From Pegoplata infirma (Eukaryota; Arthropoda; Insecta; Diptera; Anthomyiidae): a DNA stretch of 64,000 nucleotides. Of the stretch, positions 1 through 11,300 are shown one piece after another; the first letter of the stretch is position 1, and every line of letters starts with the position of its first letter. A program made the translations under genes and the position numbers. Under the pieces are notes generated by a model, which ran no database searches, was not told the origin of the DNA, and saw only the letters and a list, made by a program, of their open reading frames with translations. Location: the NCBI GenBank assembly GCA_963921195.1, contig OY992537.1, forward strand, positions 50,368,313 through 50,432,312. Direction: 5' to 3'.

Positions 1-280
1 ATTTCGTGTAAAGCCTTGGATGTGCCAGATCAAAACAGGTTTAGATAAAATCATCGCGCTTTCCGCTCAGAATGGCAAACAGATTTGCAAATTTCGCACA
101 ATTTTCAAAAATGCCATAAAATTTTTCCAATTTATTTTTTATAAACCCGCCTTAATTACGTATTACAATTTAAGGTTGGAGTAAAATTTTGTGCGAGAAA
201 ACAAAGTAAAAACCATTTTTATTATTTTTAATTTTATAAAAAGATCGTTACAATTTCATAAATATATTTCATTTTAAAAA

Positions 281-1001
281 CAAGTAAGAGTGTTAAATTC
301 GGCTGTGCCGAATCTTTTATACCCTCCAACATGCAAATAAATAAAAAAAAAAAAATTGCAGGGGCGTCTTCTATTTTTGGGGGGGGGGGTCGGTAGTGGT
401 AATTGGGGGCACAATTCCTCTCGAATACGTGTTAAAAAAAAATAATTCTTGTGCTTTTTGCACTAAAGAAATTCAAATTTATCATTTTATAAAAAAAAAA
501 TTATTCCACGCCCATAAAGGGGGGGGGGGCGGACCGTAAAACGATCTTTTCTAATTCTGTGGATCCAAATGCAGGACCTTGAACTTCTTGTAGCATAAAA
601 ATGTTGGATTTGTCAAACAAAAACAAAAAAAATCATGTAAAAATATGATATTTTTCAGAGGTTAGTTTAGTTCTTCAAGGGGAACTTTTTCCCCCCTGGT
701 TCGATTTTGCCCATCTCCGAACTTAACCAGCCTATGAATATAAGACATATATATGCCAAATTTCAGGAGTCTATCACTATTATTTTGGACTGTATCGTGT
801 CTTCCACAGACGGACGGACAGACGGACAGACGGACAGACGGACGGACGGACGGACGGACAGACGGACATCGCTAGAATGTCTTAGAATAGATCACTGATC
901 AATAATATATATACTTTATGGGGTCCTAGACCGATATTTCGATGCGTTACACACGGAATGACAAAGTGAGTATACCCCCATACTGTAGTTGGAGGGTATA
1001 A
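281..1001 (+). mobile_element. mini-me-like element a, complete
   Basis: It starts CAAGTAAGAG, has a hairpin ATTCGGCTGTGCCGAAT at 298-314, then ATACCCTCCA, a GGAC/AGAC tract at 811-868 and a 3' end GGAGGGTATA. Comparison with the uninterrupted MITE copy near 28840 gives the boundaries. Left and right flanks join to the empty site with no duplication longer than two bases. The (GTCY)n tract and terminal layout resemble dipteran mini-me/DINE-type non-autonomous elements. That name comes from recall and was not checked by search. No coding capacity. Confidence 0.85.
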
Positions 1002-1090
1002 TAAAAGTAGCATTTATTGAATGAAAGTATTTCATTTCAAAATAAAAAGATTTATTCAATGAAAGTATTTCATAAGAATTAACTACTTTT

Positions 1091-2239
1091 TATACCCTCC
1101 ACTTACAAGGGAAGTATCTCAACCCTTTTGCCTGAAACTTAAAATATATACTAAAGAGACGATTTTAAGGTTGGGGTGTCTCGGCTTATCGGCCATATCG
1201 GTGTTTAAAAATTTCGTTGTCCCCTTATGAAACCATTTGGACCTTCGGGAAAATTTTGATAACTTCCGAACTAACAGGAATATCATCAAGGGCGAAAATA
1301 CGGGTCGACTTAAATTAAATAAAGATTATTTCTTATCCATATGGATATCGTAGGTCAATGTCTTCACATAAGTACCCCCCAAAATTTACACATTTTCCTG
1401 AAAAAAATATTTAAAGAAGCCGAATTTTTACAAGGTTATGCCACCATTGGATAGGCATTAAAAACCCTTTATTCTCATATGAAAACATCATATAGTTTCT
1501 TAAAAAGAAATGGCTGAAAAATCCAAAAAACGATTTTTTCGCCATTTCTTGACCCATGTTTTGAACCCCTAAATCCCTGATATGGCCGATAAGCCGAGAC
1601 ACCCCAACCTTAGAATTGTCTCTTTGATATATATTTCAAGTTTCAGGCAAATCGGTTCATAAGGGTTGAGATACTTCCCTTGTTAGTGATAGAGGGTATA
1701 TATAAGTTTGTCATTCCGTTTGTAACTCATCGAAATATCGATCTGGGAACCCATAAAGTATATATATTCGTGATGCCCGATCGATTTTAAGACATTCTAG
1801 CGATGTCCGTCTGTCCGTCTGTCTGTCTGTGGAAAATGCTGTCACGGACAAAATATTGCACAGAGATGGCTGAAACTTAACATATTTATTGGAAGTTCTC
1901 CCGAGAAGTTTGGTATTGCATTTGAGCGATATCGGTTCAGCGGTTCAAAAGTTATGAACGAAAATGTAAGCACACCTCTAAAATTTCAGTACATTCAACA
2001 TAACCTAAAAATACAAAATGCATTAATTCGGCTTCTGGTTGACATATGTGAACATAATTGAACACCAACTGGTATTTAAACAAGTACGAACATATTTTTT
2101 GACAAAAAAAGAAAGAAAGATTTTTTTACCAAAATTTTTTTTTCAAAAGTTATTTCCTTTTAAATAAAGCAATAATCTTTTTGAAACTGTGGAGGGTATC
2201 ACTACATTCGGCAAGGCCGAATTTAACTTTTTTACTTGT
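1091..2239 (-). mobile_element. mini-me-like element b, inverted, carrying an insertion
   Basis: Read on the minus strand it starts ACAAGTAAAAAAG, has the hairpin ATTCGGCCTTGCCGAAT (2204-2221) and ends in the ATACCCTCCAC complement at 1091. A GTCC/GTCT tract lies at about 1806-1831. It closely matches the copy at 40776-41399. It interrupts MITE copy 1, whose sequence resumes at 2240. A 577-bp foldback lies inside it at 1106-1682. No protein. Confidence 0.85.
1106..1682. mobile_element. foldback element, TTA TSD, inside element b
   Basis: The arms of about 105 bp run from CAAGGGAAGTATCTCAA at 1106 inward and from TTGAGATACTTCCCTTG at 1682 inward. The paralogous element at 40776 reads CTCCACTTAGTGATAG with no insertion. 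Here the same site is CTCCACTTA, element, TTAGTGATAG, so TTA is duplicated. The centre (about 1205-1575) is unique A/T-rich sequence with no credible ORF. A lone copy of the same terminus lies at 58427-58443. Confidence 0.85.
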
Positions 2240-2450
2240 TTTCATTAAAGAAATGAAAAATTTTCATAAATACAATTTATATTTTGTGTGAACAATTTTC
2301 ATTAATTTAATGAAACTTGTTCTTGCAATTACATTTTATGATACCTATTTCATTAATTCAATGAAACCCTACATAGGTTCCTTTTAAACGCTATTTTTCA
2401 TAACATTAATGTAGATTTTCATTATTGTCATGTACAAATTTCTATCAGTG

Positions 2451-4010
2451 TAAACATTGCTGAGGCTCATTATGCGTAGGTTATTTTTTCGGAATTTATT
2501 GGTAAAAATAACTGAACTATCATTAATTTTTAATGTTTTTGTAGGTTATTTTTTTCGAATTTGTTGGTAAAGAGAATGAAAAAAACTTAATTTTTTAATG
2601 CTTAATGTTATTTATTTTATAAAATTTTGTCAGCAGTAAAATATAAATGTTGGTATTTGTTAAAACAAATGAATAATTACTGGGATGGTTTTCAATTGTT
2701 TATTCACTGGTTTTAAATGTGTTTTTCATTTAGTTTTGCCTACAAAATATTTTGAGTGTAATGCAATGCCGCACTTAAAACGTTTGCTGCTTGCTGCTGC
2801 ATTATAAATAAACCCTTATAACATAAAAATGTTAACATAAGTTTAAAAAAAGATAAAGCGACATCTTGTGTGAAATAGTAAAAATATGTCAGTGATAGTA
2901 AAACTCAATCAGATGGCAGTATATGAGTAATAAAATGTACGATGTAAACAACAAAATGTTAAAGGGGGATGGAGAAGGGAGAATATATAAATGGGTATGA
3001 TGTAAATGCAAAAAAAAGTATAGGAAAAAAATGTTAAATATTTTAAAAAACTTAAAACAAAATGTTTCGGTTTTAAATAATTAAAGCAAAAAATATTTAA
3101 AATTGAACTTAATTTTTTACAATATTTACCTTTTTTATTTTGCAATAAATATCCTTTTTGTAATTGATTCCTTGAATATCCTTTTTTATTAAATTTTTAT
3201 TTATTTATTGAATTATTTGTTATTAGTTGTTATTTAAAAACTTTTGATTTTTGTTTAAATAATTTATTTATTTTTCTTTTCCATTTAAAACACACAAAAA
3301 CCACAAAATATTTAACACACACTCCATTTAATTATTTACTCGTATATTTTTTTTTTTTGTATTTTTCAATTTCTGCTCATGCATAGTTTATGGTATGATT
3401 ACAAAACTCCATTAACACCGGCGGCGTTTGTTATTAAGTATTCATTTTTGTCCTTGTTTTAGTCTGTTATTATGCCATCATTACACACAATACACCAGCA
3501 TCAGCAGCAGCAGCAGCAATAGACGCGTGTGGTGGTACTGGCAGCTTTAATATTTAGTTGTTGTCTTCGTCGTCGCCGTCGTCATACAATGTCAACAACA
3601 TGAGAAAAAAACTTAAAATTACTAACTAATACAGAGCACTACTAACGATAACAACAACATCAACACCAGTGATGGCGACAAACACTAACCAAACGCAAAC
3701 AAAACACCAGCCAGCCATACAACAACCAACCATCCAGCCATTCAGCCTGCCATCCAACTAAACCATTTACACACAATACAACAAAAAAGCCACCACTATT
3801 ACGACCACTCTTTTGTGGTATCCTGAATCCTGATTTTACATGATTTTTTTTTTCTTCTTATTGTTTTCATTTCTATAAAAAAAATCGTTTTATTTAATAT
3901 TTTGATATTTTATATGTATGTATTTGCAAAGTTAACTAGGATGAAATGTGTTTGTAGTGGTGTAGTGTGTTGCAGAGATGCAAGCCGCATATATATAGCT
4001 CCAGGCGGCA
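2451..4010. other. A/T-rich intergenic DNA, no gene seen
   Basis: No coding region is convincing. The stretch around 3480-3800 is less A/T-rich, with a CAG run near 3500 and CAAC/CATC-rich sequence. It looks like single-copy intergenic or intronic DNA rather than a transposon. A few TTGT/ATTT runs are present. Nothing else stands out. Confidence 0.5.
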
Positions 4011-4178
4011 GAAAAATCTAGTAACCACCAAAATATTTGAGAACTTAGCTTCTAAAGCGTCTGCCATAGGTAAGGTTAGCTTGTTGGTTAGGTTGTAAGT
4101 GGCTGCTGACGTTTTATGTCAACACACGTAGTCTCTGAGGTCCATTGTTATAACACGGGACGGTAATAGGCTTCCCTA

Positions 4179-6305
4179 CTAGACCCTGTCGTTAAACCAA
4201 TTTGAGCTTTTTATGAAACTTCTTAGATATTGAATTTTGACATCCGACAAATCAGAAAGATCGTACAGCTCCCTAAATCCCAGTGAAGCAGGTCTCTGCC
4301 CGAAAAGTGCCGGGCAATGGCAGATAAAGTGTTCGATAATTTCCAACTCCTCTTCATCCATGCAACTCCGGCAAAAGTCATTCGACTTTTGTTTTAAGTG
4401 AATGTTCACTGGAATTTACCTACATAATGTTTTGAGTGCAGCATTAAATTTAGTGCCAGGTTCCAAAGAAGCGGCGAAAGAACACCTCCCTGTGGTGTGC
4501 CCCTATTGACAAATCGAGATATGACGGACGCTCCCAGTTCAGACGTTATACGTCTATTAGCAAGTAGATTTTCCACCATTAAAACGATCCCACGCTTTAG
4601 TCCCAGACAATGGCAGAATTATCGAGTCTGGGATGATATAATTAAAGATCCCCTCTATATCAAGAGAGGACACCATAGTGTACTCCTTCACCGAAAGCGA
4701 TTTCTCGATGGTACCAACGAGCTCATGAAGAACTGTTGTCGTTGATCTGCCCTTGCTGTATGCATGTTGCTTTGTCGAAAGCAACTTCGGGTCAATAACT
4801 CTACGCAAATATGACTCTATCATTTGTTCCATTGTCTTTAACAAAAAAGAAGACAGATTAATTGGTCTGAAATTCTTCGGAGCTGTTTGGAAACTTTTCC
4901 CAGCCTTCGTGATAAAGACGACTCTGGTATCACTCAATTTTAAAGGAATATACGACCAGTTGATGCATGCTGTGTATAGATTATACAGTCAAGGGGATAT
5001 ATAGTCCGACATTTGCTGAGTCTCAGCCGGGATTATACCATCAGGTCCCGGGGATTTAAAAGCCCTGAAGCTTTTAATCGCCCAGATTAATATTGACATA
5101 TTTATTATTTCTGAAGAAATTTCAGATGCTTGGGTGTCAGAACGTTACAAAGCTTGAAACGGCGTCATGGAATTGCCTGAAAAATGCGTATTTAGAAGGA
5201 GATCCATCGACCCTCCAGAGGAGGAAGAGAACAACCCATTAGGATCCTTCAGGTATCCCAGGGTGCAAGGAGAAGAAGCCAGAACCTTGCGCAGCCTGGA
5301 TGCCTCAGAAACGTCTTCTATGTTTCCACAGAAGTTTTTCCAAGAATCACATTTTGCATTTCTGATCATCTTCTTATAACTCTTAAGTTGCAGCCTGTAT
5401 GTAGACCAGTCCTCGCCCGCTCTTGAAAATTTAGCCTTATTAAAGAGCTTTCTGCAGGAATCTCTGCTCGTCTGCAACTCATTTGACCACTAAGGTGGCT
5501 TTTTTTTCCTCTAGTCCTTGCAGAAGGGCAAGGCGATTCCAGGCACCTATTACAAACATTTGTTATATGGTCAACCAGACAATCAATTTCCGCCAAACTA
5601 TGCGGTTCAGATATGGGTACTTCACCCAAAAGCAAAGAAAAAGTCTCCCTATATTTCAACCAGTTTGTTTTCCTCAGATTTCTAGAGACTGTCTCAACCG
5701 GGGCACGCTCCCTGAGTAAAAACTCAATGTAGCGACGATCTGAGAAAGAATGGTCTTCTAAAACTCTAAAGTCATCTATTCTATCAGACAATGTATCTGA
5801 TACAAATGTTACGTCAAGAACATCTTGCCACGTACTTGTAACGAAAATTGGTTCACTACCCTTGTTACAAATACACAGGTTAGTGCTTAACAAAAACTCC
5901 AAAAGTGATTCGCCTCTATCACTTGTGTCTGTACTTCCCCATATCGAATGATGTGCATAAGCATCACAGCACACTACTAACTGGTGTCCCCTAGATTCCG
6001 AATCAGACCGCCAACCTTCTCCGGGGGTATTGGCCCCGGATTAGGAAAATACGAAGAGGCGAGCCAAATAGACTTCCCATGAAGTTCTAAGCTAGCCGCT
6101 GTAACATCCAAATCACTAAAATTTGATAAAAAGAATATGTTTAAGCAATTTTTCGCCAAGATGCAGGCTCTTGGTGGGCCCTCACCTTTGGCAACCATCA
6201 ACTTAAACCCAGGGGTCTTCAATCCGCAAACCCTGCCACCCCGCACCAAGAGCTCTTGGATAAAAACCAAGTCAACTGCTCCTGTTGTCAGGCGCAGCAA
6301 GAGTG
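4179..6305 (-). pseudogene. ORF2 (endonuclease and RT, internally deleted)
   Basis: The minus-strand endonuclease begins near 6300 with VDLVFIQELLVRGGRVCGLKTPGF, continues across a frameshift near 5975 and ends around CDAYAHHSIWGS and LDVTFVSD (5974-5720). RT fragments follow: FITKAGK..FRPINLSSFLLKTMEQ (about 4910-4820), KQHAYSKGRST, then GTPQGGVLSPLLW at 4501-4463. After LLWNLALN the sequence jumps to a C-terminal tail with CRSC and CHCP (4409-4179). The rest of the palm, the thumb and the RNase H domain are absent. At least three frame breaks are needed to read it. It has no host function. Confidence 0.8.
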
Positions 6306-6318
6306 CAACTGAGGCTGT

Positions 6319-7548
6319 TTATTTGTAGGAACCACAGAAGATGGGAAGATGTTGCATCTTGCTTTTTTCCACCACCGTGTTATTGGCTTCATCCTCAGTG
6401 CCATCACAGAGGTCGCATTCGTTACCAGATTCGGTTTCGAAAATGCCAGATGCATCTCCCATCAGCCTAGAATCGCCCAGCTGAATATGAACCTTTTCCA
6501 GATTCTCCTCCCCAGCCGACTCTGCCACTGGCTTGGCTGCGTCCAAAATAGGCTTTTGGTCGCCCTTGTAGACATTGACTCTTATATGAAAATAGCCAAA
6601 TGTAATAATGCCGCCAATCCTGGCTAAAAGCAGAAGCGATTCCTCATTAACCAAGACCACTGTTTGACAACGATGGCCCTCCATCTCACCCAATCTCACA
6701 ATTTGCTAATTCTGAGTTGGATGGTCAGGATTGCAGACTTTTATCATCTTTAGAAAAACCTCAGTGTCACTTGTAGCCATTGGAATCCATGCATGAGCCC
6801 TGGGTTGCGAGGGGTATCATGTTTTCCATAACGTCTAGTCTGGCTCCAGGCCATAACTCTCCCACTTGGCTAATGGCAACCTTAAACACGGCTGCGGATC
6901 TTTCGTTCCCAAAAGCAACGAGTTTTACTCGCCCCTGATACCAACCTGCGTTGAAAGTGGTAGGCAGAAAATCAGGCATACTCTCAAGGAGCCTAAAGTA
7001 GATTTCATTTAATTTTGTTTCAACTAAACTCCACTTGTCCTTTGGAATACTACAATACCCATTTTTCCTGTTTATCACAGCCCTAACCAATTTACCTTTC
7101 ACCACTTCACTAAAAGACTGAGTCCAGACGTTGCCGGTCACCTTAGATCTCTTAGGTAAAGGTTTCTCGTCGGGCGAGCGCAACCTTTTACCGGACTTCG
7201 ATGACGAGGCCGAAACAGCGCTCTGTTTGTCAGATGCTGCATTGCCGAAAGTTTGTCCTGTTCTTCAATGACTCCTTTCGCCCATAATAGCGACGCCCTC
7301 TCGCGTTCGGAGAGCTTCGTTCCATCGAGTTGGCTTAGTCTGTTAATTATTTTCAAACAAAGCCTTCTCTGGTTGTGCCTGACCTTTGATGGCTTAAGTT
7401 TGTTTTTCTTTTTACCACCAATATTAGGCTGAGCACCCCCTACCAGAATCAAGGCCGGACTTCAAGGTCGCAGCCCTAAGACCAGCGCTAAACCAGCACC
7501 AGTCGGTGAGGCAGAGCCCTGAATTAAAGCGGTATCATTTGTGTCCAT
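6319..7548 (-). pseudogene. ORF1 (gag-like) of the LOA/R1-like element
   Basis: The likely start is the ATG at 7546-7548 (MDTNDTALIQGS). The frame breaks near 7460, 7180-7140 and about 6715, where a stop follows HPTQN. Three blocks can be read: a basic lysine-rich N-terminal part (about 7450-7140), a middle part with the phrase IPKDKWSLVETKL (about 7183-6767) and a C-terminal part with VVLVNEESLLLLARIGG (6699-6319). The last two resemble the RNA-binding ORF1 protein of insect LOA/R1-type elements, possibly the DUF4780 family. The product would coat element RNA. Frameshifts and a stop make this copy non-functional. Family assignment is by recall. Confidence 0.7.
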
Positions 7549-7700
7549 ATTTTCATTTTCCTTGATGTGGTAATGAAAATATCACAAAAATAACTTTTAC
7601 GAACAAACCTATTACGAACAATTTCAGTAATTCAATTAATAGCACGGAGTTAAATTAAAACACGTCCACACTTGTCAACAGTTGAACGATTAATTTAGTT

Positions 7701-8860
7701 AATTTTCCCAGATTTTAGTTCACTTTTCTTTTGAATGCCCTCCCGAATCGAGCACCTTAATTTTCCCATCTTTTAATAAATATTTTTGTTTTTCAGTTTA
7801 CGCGTTATAATTTGGAACAGTTTAAAAAGTGATTGGCGGTGGCTTAATTCGAGTGGCATGTATATCTGTTGTGAAGGACTGAATGTCTGTGTGCTTGCGG
7901 GTGAGAGTGGCTGTGTGTTATAAATACTTTATGCATTGTTGTATAAACTTTCGGTTATAGTACTTATTTGCTCGTGTTTTCCATTTTGGGATTTTTTTTT
8001 TGTTGCTTTCATTCGTTAACCAACAATGATTATTGTTATAAAATATCAGGGCTCGGATCTAATCTTATTGGAATGATTCAGTGACACTTCCATTGTACGA
8101 AATGAATTTGAAGGTCGGTGTAATTAAATACATTAGTAAAGCATAATAAAATTTCGAATACTTAAATTTGTGAAAGGAGCTCTTAGAGCATACCTGGATC
8201 CTAGTAGAATACGTGCTTTTGACACTATTAAAAATTCAGAAAATTGCCGTACCCTGTGCCTAGTTAAATGCTGTATGTTTGTGTTGTTGTTAATCTTCGT
8301 CGTGCCATAAATGATTATAACTGTAAGTTATTTAAGTGATTCAAGTGTTTGTTCTCCATTTGTATGTCTCTGCAAGTGTGTGCGTGTGTTTGTATAACTA
8401 CACAAACACAAAGAAATCATAATGCTTTTTGTATCTATATTTTGATAAAGATGTGTTGGTGTGTAAGTTGTACTAGTGTATGTATTGTTAAGAATATATA
8501 AATCAACAATATCACCACCCATACCACACAAAACACTTCAATACGAGTGACTCAGCACTCAATTGAAATCGTAGCGAAGTTATACAGGTCTCTTAATCTT
8601 AATATGATTTTTGTTACAAATGCTGTTATCGTTAGTAAGTATTGTAATGTTTTTATTTTTGATTTAAAATTTTTTTTGTAAAATTGTAAATTTATACTAA
8701 CATAAAGTTAAATTTATCATAAAGTTTGCTACGTCTAGTGTCAGCAATGATAACTGGGATAAATTTTTAAATACTCCATTTTTACCAACTGAATAAATAA
8801 TCCCTAAAACTTTAAATATATTAAATAAATAACTACTAACTCTCTTTTGTACTTATATGT
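7701..8860. other. A/T-rich intergenic DNA, no gene seen
   Basis: No ORF of interest, repeat pair or RNA gene was recognised. A GT-rich stretch around 8340-8400 and short T runs are the only local structure. It separates the minus-strand LOA-like element from the plus-strand 2A-bearing element and may be single-copy flanking DNA. Confidence 0.45.
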
Positions 8861-9673
8861 GAAAACTCCAGTGGACGTAATTACAACAACCCAGCCGGTC
8901 CTCACAGCAGTTGGGTCTACACCCGAAATCGACGCGGAAATATCAATCCCGCCCAAGGAATGCAAACCTCGGACACTAGAGTCCAGCATGTAGGTACAAG
9001 GAACCCCCAAATCCCCCCACTTTTCCCTACTGAACAGACAACTCCGGCATGCCTGTTCAGACTACTAAATTTCCTATCCGGTGACATAGAACAGAACCCT
9101 GGTCCAATGACCAACATATGTAACAGGCGTGGAATGTTCTTTAATGGTCCGGCCAAACCAATCAGATGTGCTGCGTGCGGTAACAGGAATGCCGATCTAT
9201 ATAGACCGGACTTCATCGGTCCCTGCTGTAGAAGGCGTCAAGCTGCCAACACGCGTAGCACACCTGGGGGTAAGGCACCACATCGATTAGCCACACCTGG
9301 TGTCAAAGCAGGACAACACTCGTCCGAATCTACCGACGAACAACAAACCATAAGGGCCAGCCCGTTGGAACCTTCACCAGGTCTTGACTTCAAGGCATTA
9401 CAGTGGAAATGCAACGGGCTGATCAGGAAGATTAAGAAGGTTACGGACTTCATGGACAAGAGACACATCCCTATCGCGGCCTTTCAAAAAACTAAGCTGA
9501 CGAGCAGGAATCCAATCTCCTGCCCGTCCAGCTATAGTATAATAAGGCAGGACCGTGAAAGGGATAAGGGCGGAGGCTTTGCCTTTCTCGATCATGATTC
9601 TGGTAACTTCCGACCGCTGTCCATCACATTGAACGACGATCACCTGGAACTCCAGGGGATAGCCGTTCGATGA
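8861..9673 (+). pseudogene. N-terminal part: 2A, Cys motif, endonuclease start
   Basis: The frame is open from 8861, upstream of the first ATG at 8960, so the true start is uncertain and may be lost. Counting from that ATG, residues 36-49 read LNFLSGDIEQNPGP, matching the 2A consensus D(V/I)ExNPGP. Residues after it hold CAACG and PCC, a possible zinc-binding cluster. From about residue 145 the endonuclease begins with FKALQWKCNGL, then PIAAFQKTKLTSR and YSIIRQDRERDKGGG. The glutamate expected in the QETKL motif is lysine here, so catalysis is probably lost. The frame ends at 9673 and endonuclease coding resumes nearby in another frame. Confidence 0.75.
9080..9106 (+). other. 2A-type ribosome-skipping motif GDIEQNPGP
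   Basis: The nine codons encode GDIEQNPGP, preceded by the hydrophobic stretch LFRLLNFLS as in known 2A peptides. In this family the ribosome skips the final Gly-Pro bond, releasing an upstream peptide and continuing with proline. Here that would separate an N-terminal segment from the endonuclease-RT protein. The motif is complete; activity is inferred. Confidence 0.8.
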
Positions 9674-11300
9674 GATTGAAATTGTGAACGTCTACATCTT
9701 TCCAACAGCATTTTTAATGCAAGGCGATAACAGAGTCATACTCGGTGACCTAAGCGCTCACCATGATAGCTGGCATTCTGAGCTGGAAAACGATGCGAGA
9801 GGTAACCTCTTCGCTGATGAAATTGATATTGCAAATTACTGTGTTGTCAGCAAGAGGCACCCACTCGCATCACCGCAAACTGTCGTAGCTCACCAGATCT
9901 TTCGATAGTCAACCCTGACCTTGTGGCCTTCAACACCTGGCATGCCGACATCACCCTCAACTCTGACCTCATCCCAATTACCGTCAAGATCGCAAAAAGT
10001 CCGGAATTCATATCAGCTGAAGAATTGGGCCAGATTTGAGGAGATGACGGAATTACAATTCGGCCATCTGACTTCTTCCTCAACAACATCGGAGGGAGAA
10101 CGTAGCATAAGACAAATCTTGGTCGATGCGAAAACCGCTGCATCCCGGCTGGAAGCATAGGAAAAATGCGCCCAAATTTTCCGCAGGAAGCATGTGGCCT
10201 AACACATAGACGAGATGCCATCCTGAGAGAAAATGCAGCGGACCCTCGTTTAAGGCAACTAAGCGCCGAGATTGATGCTCTAGTCTCTGCTCACTGCAAA
10301 GACCTGTGGTTACGGCACCTTAAAGAGTCGGATAAAGGTTCTAAGCTTCTCTCGTCGGCGATAAGGAACCTTTTAAATCCCCGTAGAAGCGGAAGACCCA
10401 CTCTCACTTTTGAGAGTGGCACGCCGCTTGACCCCCAAAGGTGCTGTGCTGCCTTAAACCGACAGTTTGTAGAGCATCCATCTAGACCCAACAGGGACCA
10501 CATAGGCATCCGAAGGAATATCAGATCTCTACCTCACACAGAAGATGTAGAGCCTCCACGGCAATAGGTTCAGATGGTGATTATGCTTAAACACGTGGGG
10601 GAGAAAGGGTTGACACACATGACAAAAACATTTAGCCTGTGTGTTAACTCCTTGGAGATTCCAGATTCCACACGCAGCTTCTGCAAGACTATATGACTCT
10701 TCTCTCCCTAATGTCCACAAAAGATTGTTGGCGAACTGCATGGCTGCTATCACTTCGATAGCCTCTTTATGTTCGCGAGGCATTTTGAAGAGGTGATCAG
10801 ACGATTGAAATCAATAAACTCCATTTCGAAAGTGCTAACGGGCAACACCTGGGAGAATGATAAGGAGATTATTTTGACTACATACAAAGCCAGGTCGTCC
10901 CCTTATCAACTATGCCTCGTCGGTATGGTCGACCTCCGTTAGCGACACACAATGGAGAAATCTCCAAACGCTGCAGAACGCGACCCTCAGGGTGGTAACA
11001 GGGTATCATTCTATGGCATTCGAAGACCTCCTACATGAGGATACAAAAATTCTGGTTCGGAGCCATGCTCCCTTCTCACTTGTCAATTTGTGCTTGGGTG
11101 CTATATGACCGAGCACCCCAACCATGCTAGCATCGTATGTACATCAAAACCGGAGGTGAGACAGGTGTGGTCTGACCTACGATCCAAGACTAATCTTGCG
11201 CAGGGTGGCAACTTAAAAGAGTCACAGGCCCGTCGCCATTTTCATTTCAATTTATTCACATTGAAAGAAACTGGAAAGACTTCTGTGGGGAGTTGATTTC
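9674..11300 (+). pseudogene. endonuclease end, linker, RT remnants
   Basis: The endonuclease continues as NVYIFPTAF, then VILGDLSAHHDSWHS at 9738-9785, with D and H in the places expected for the catalytic GDFNAHH motif. A short in-frame deletion precedes it. The linker (10166-10567) reads RRDAILRENAADPRLRQLSAEID. RT coding starts at 10567 and is lost after about 10660. The sequence rejoins at about 10790 in a thumb-like region (KSINSISKVLTGNTWENDKEIILTTYKA), then RPLINYASSVWS. The catalytic RT residues are absent. This is a dead copy of the element whose N-terminus is at 8861. Confidence 0.7.

Larger units (their letters stand above)
1..2450 (+). repeat. MITE copy 1, CACTGATAGAAA family, interrupted
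   Basis: From about position 150 this sequence aligns with the uninterrupted copy at 28145-29141. The right end is the same TTTCTATCAGTG terminus at 2450 followed by TA. Two mini-me-like elements (281-1001 and 1091-2239) break the alignment, and it resumes cleanly after each one. The left terminus is not recognisable: either it lies before the window or the first 150 bases have diverged. No protein is encoded. The homology is seen directly; the MITE label is inferred from copy 2. Confidence 0.8.
4020..7700 (-). mobile_element. LOA/R1-like non-LTR retrotransposon, decayed
   Basis: Read on the minus strand, this holds an ORF1 (from 7548), an ORF2 with an apurinic-type endonuclease (about 6300-5400), part of a reverse transcriptase (about 5000-4430) and a C-terminal cysteine-containing tail (4409-4179). 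The phrase FRPINLSSFLLKTMEQ and the tail CRSC..HFICHCP, which in such elements follows an RNase H domain, suggest the LOA/R1 side of the non-LTR tree. The RT is cut after SPLLWNLALN, so the active-site YADD and RNase H are missing and the copy is dead. The outer ends are approximate; no poly(A) or TSD was found. Confidence 0.8.
8861..11300 (+). mobile_element. non-LTR retrotransposon with 2A motif, decayed
   Basis: In order it carries an open N-terminal region with a 2A-like motif (9080-9106), a Cys-rich segment, an apurinic-type endonuclease (about 9390-9905), an endonuclease-RT linker (about 9906-10567), the start of an RT (10567-10660, with MVMLKHVGEKGLTHMTK) and a C-terminal region with RPLINYASSVWS and SDTQWRNLQTLQNATLR (about 10895-11010). 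The central RT palm is missing. Frame breaks occur at about 9674, 9908, 10040 and 10165. The C-terminal phrase recalls I/Ingi/Vingi-type elements, but the 2A also occurs in CR1/L2-type elements, so the clade is open. GC content is clearly above the surroundings. No poly(A) or TSD was found. Confidence 0.75.

Noticed and set aside
811..868. (GGAC/AGAC)n tract as a protein-coding repeat or stand-alone satellite
   Set aside because: It occurs at the same place in many mini-me-like copies with variable length, so it is an internal microsatellite of that element.
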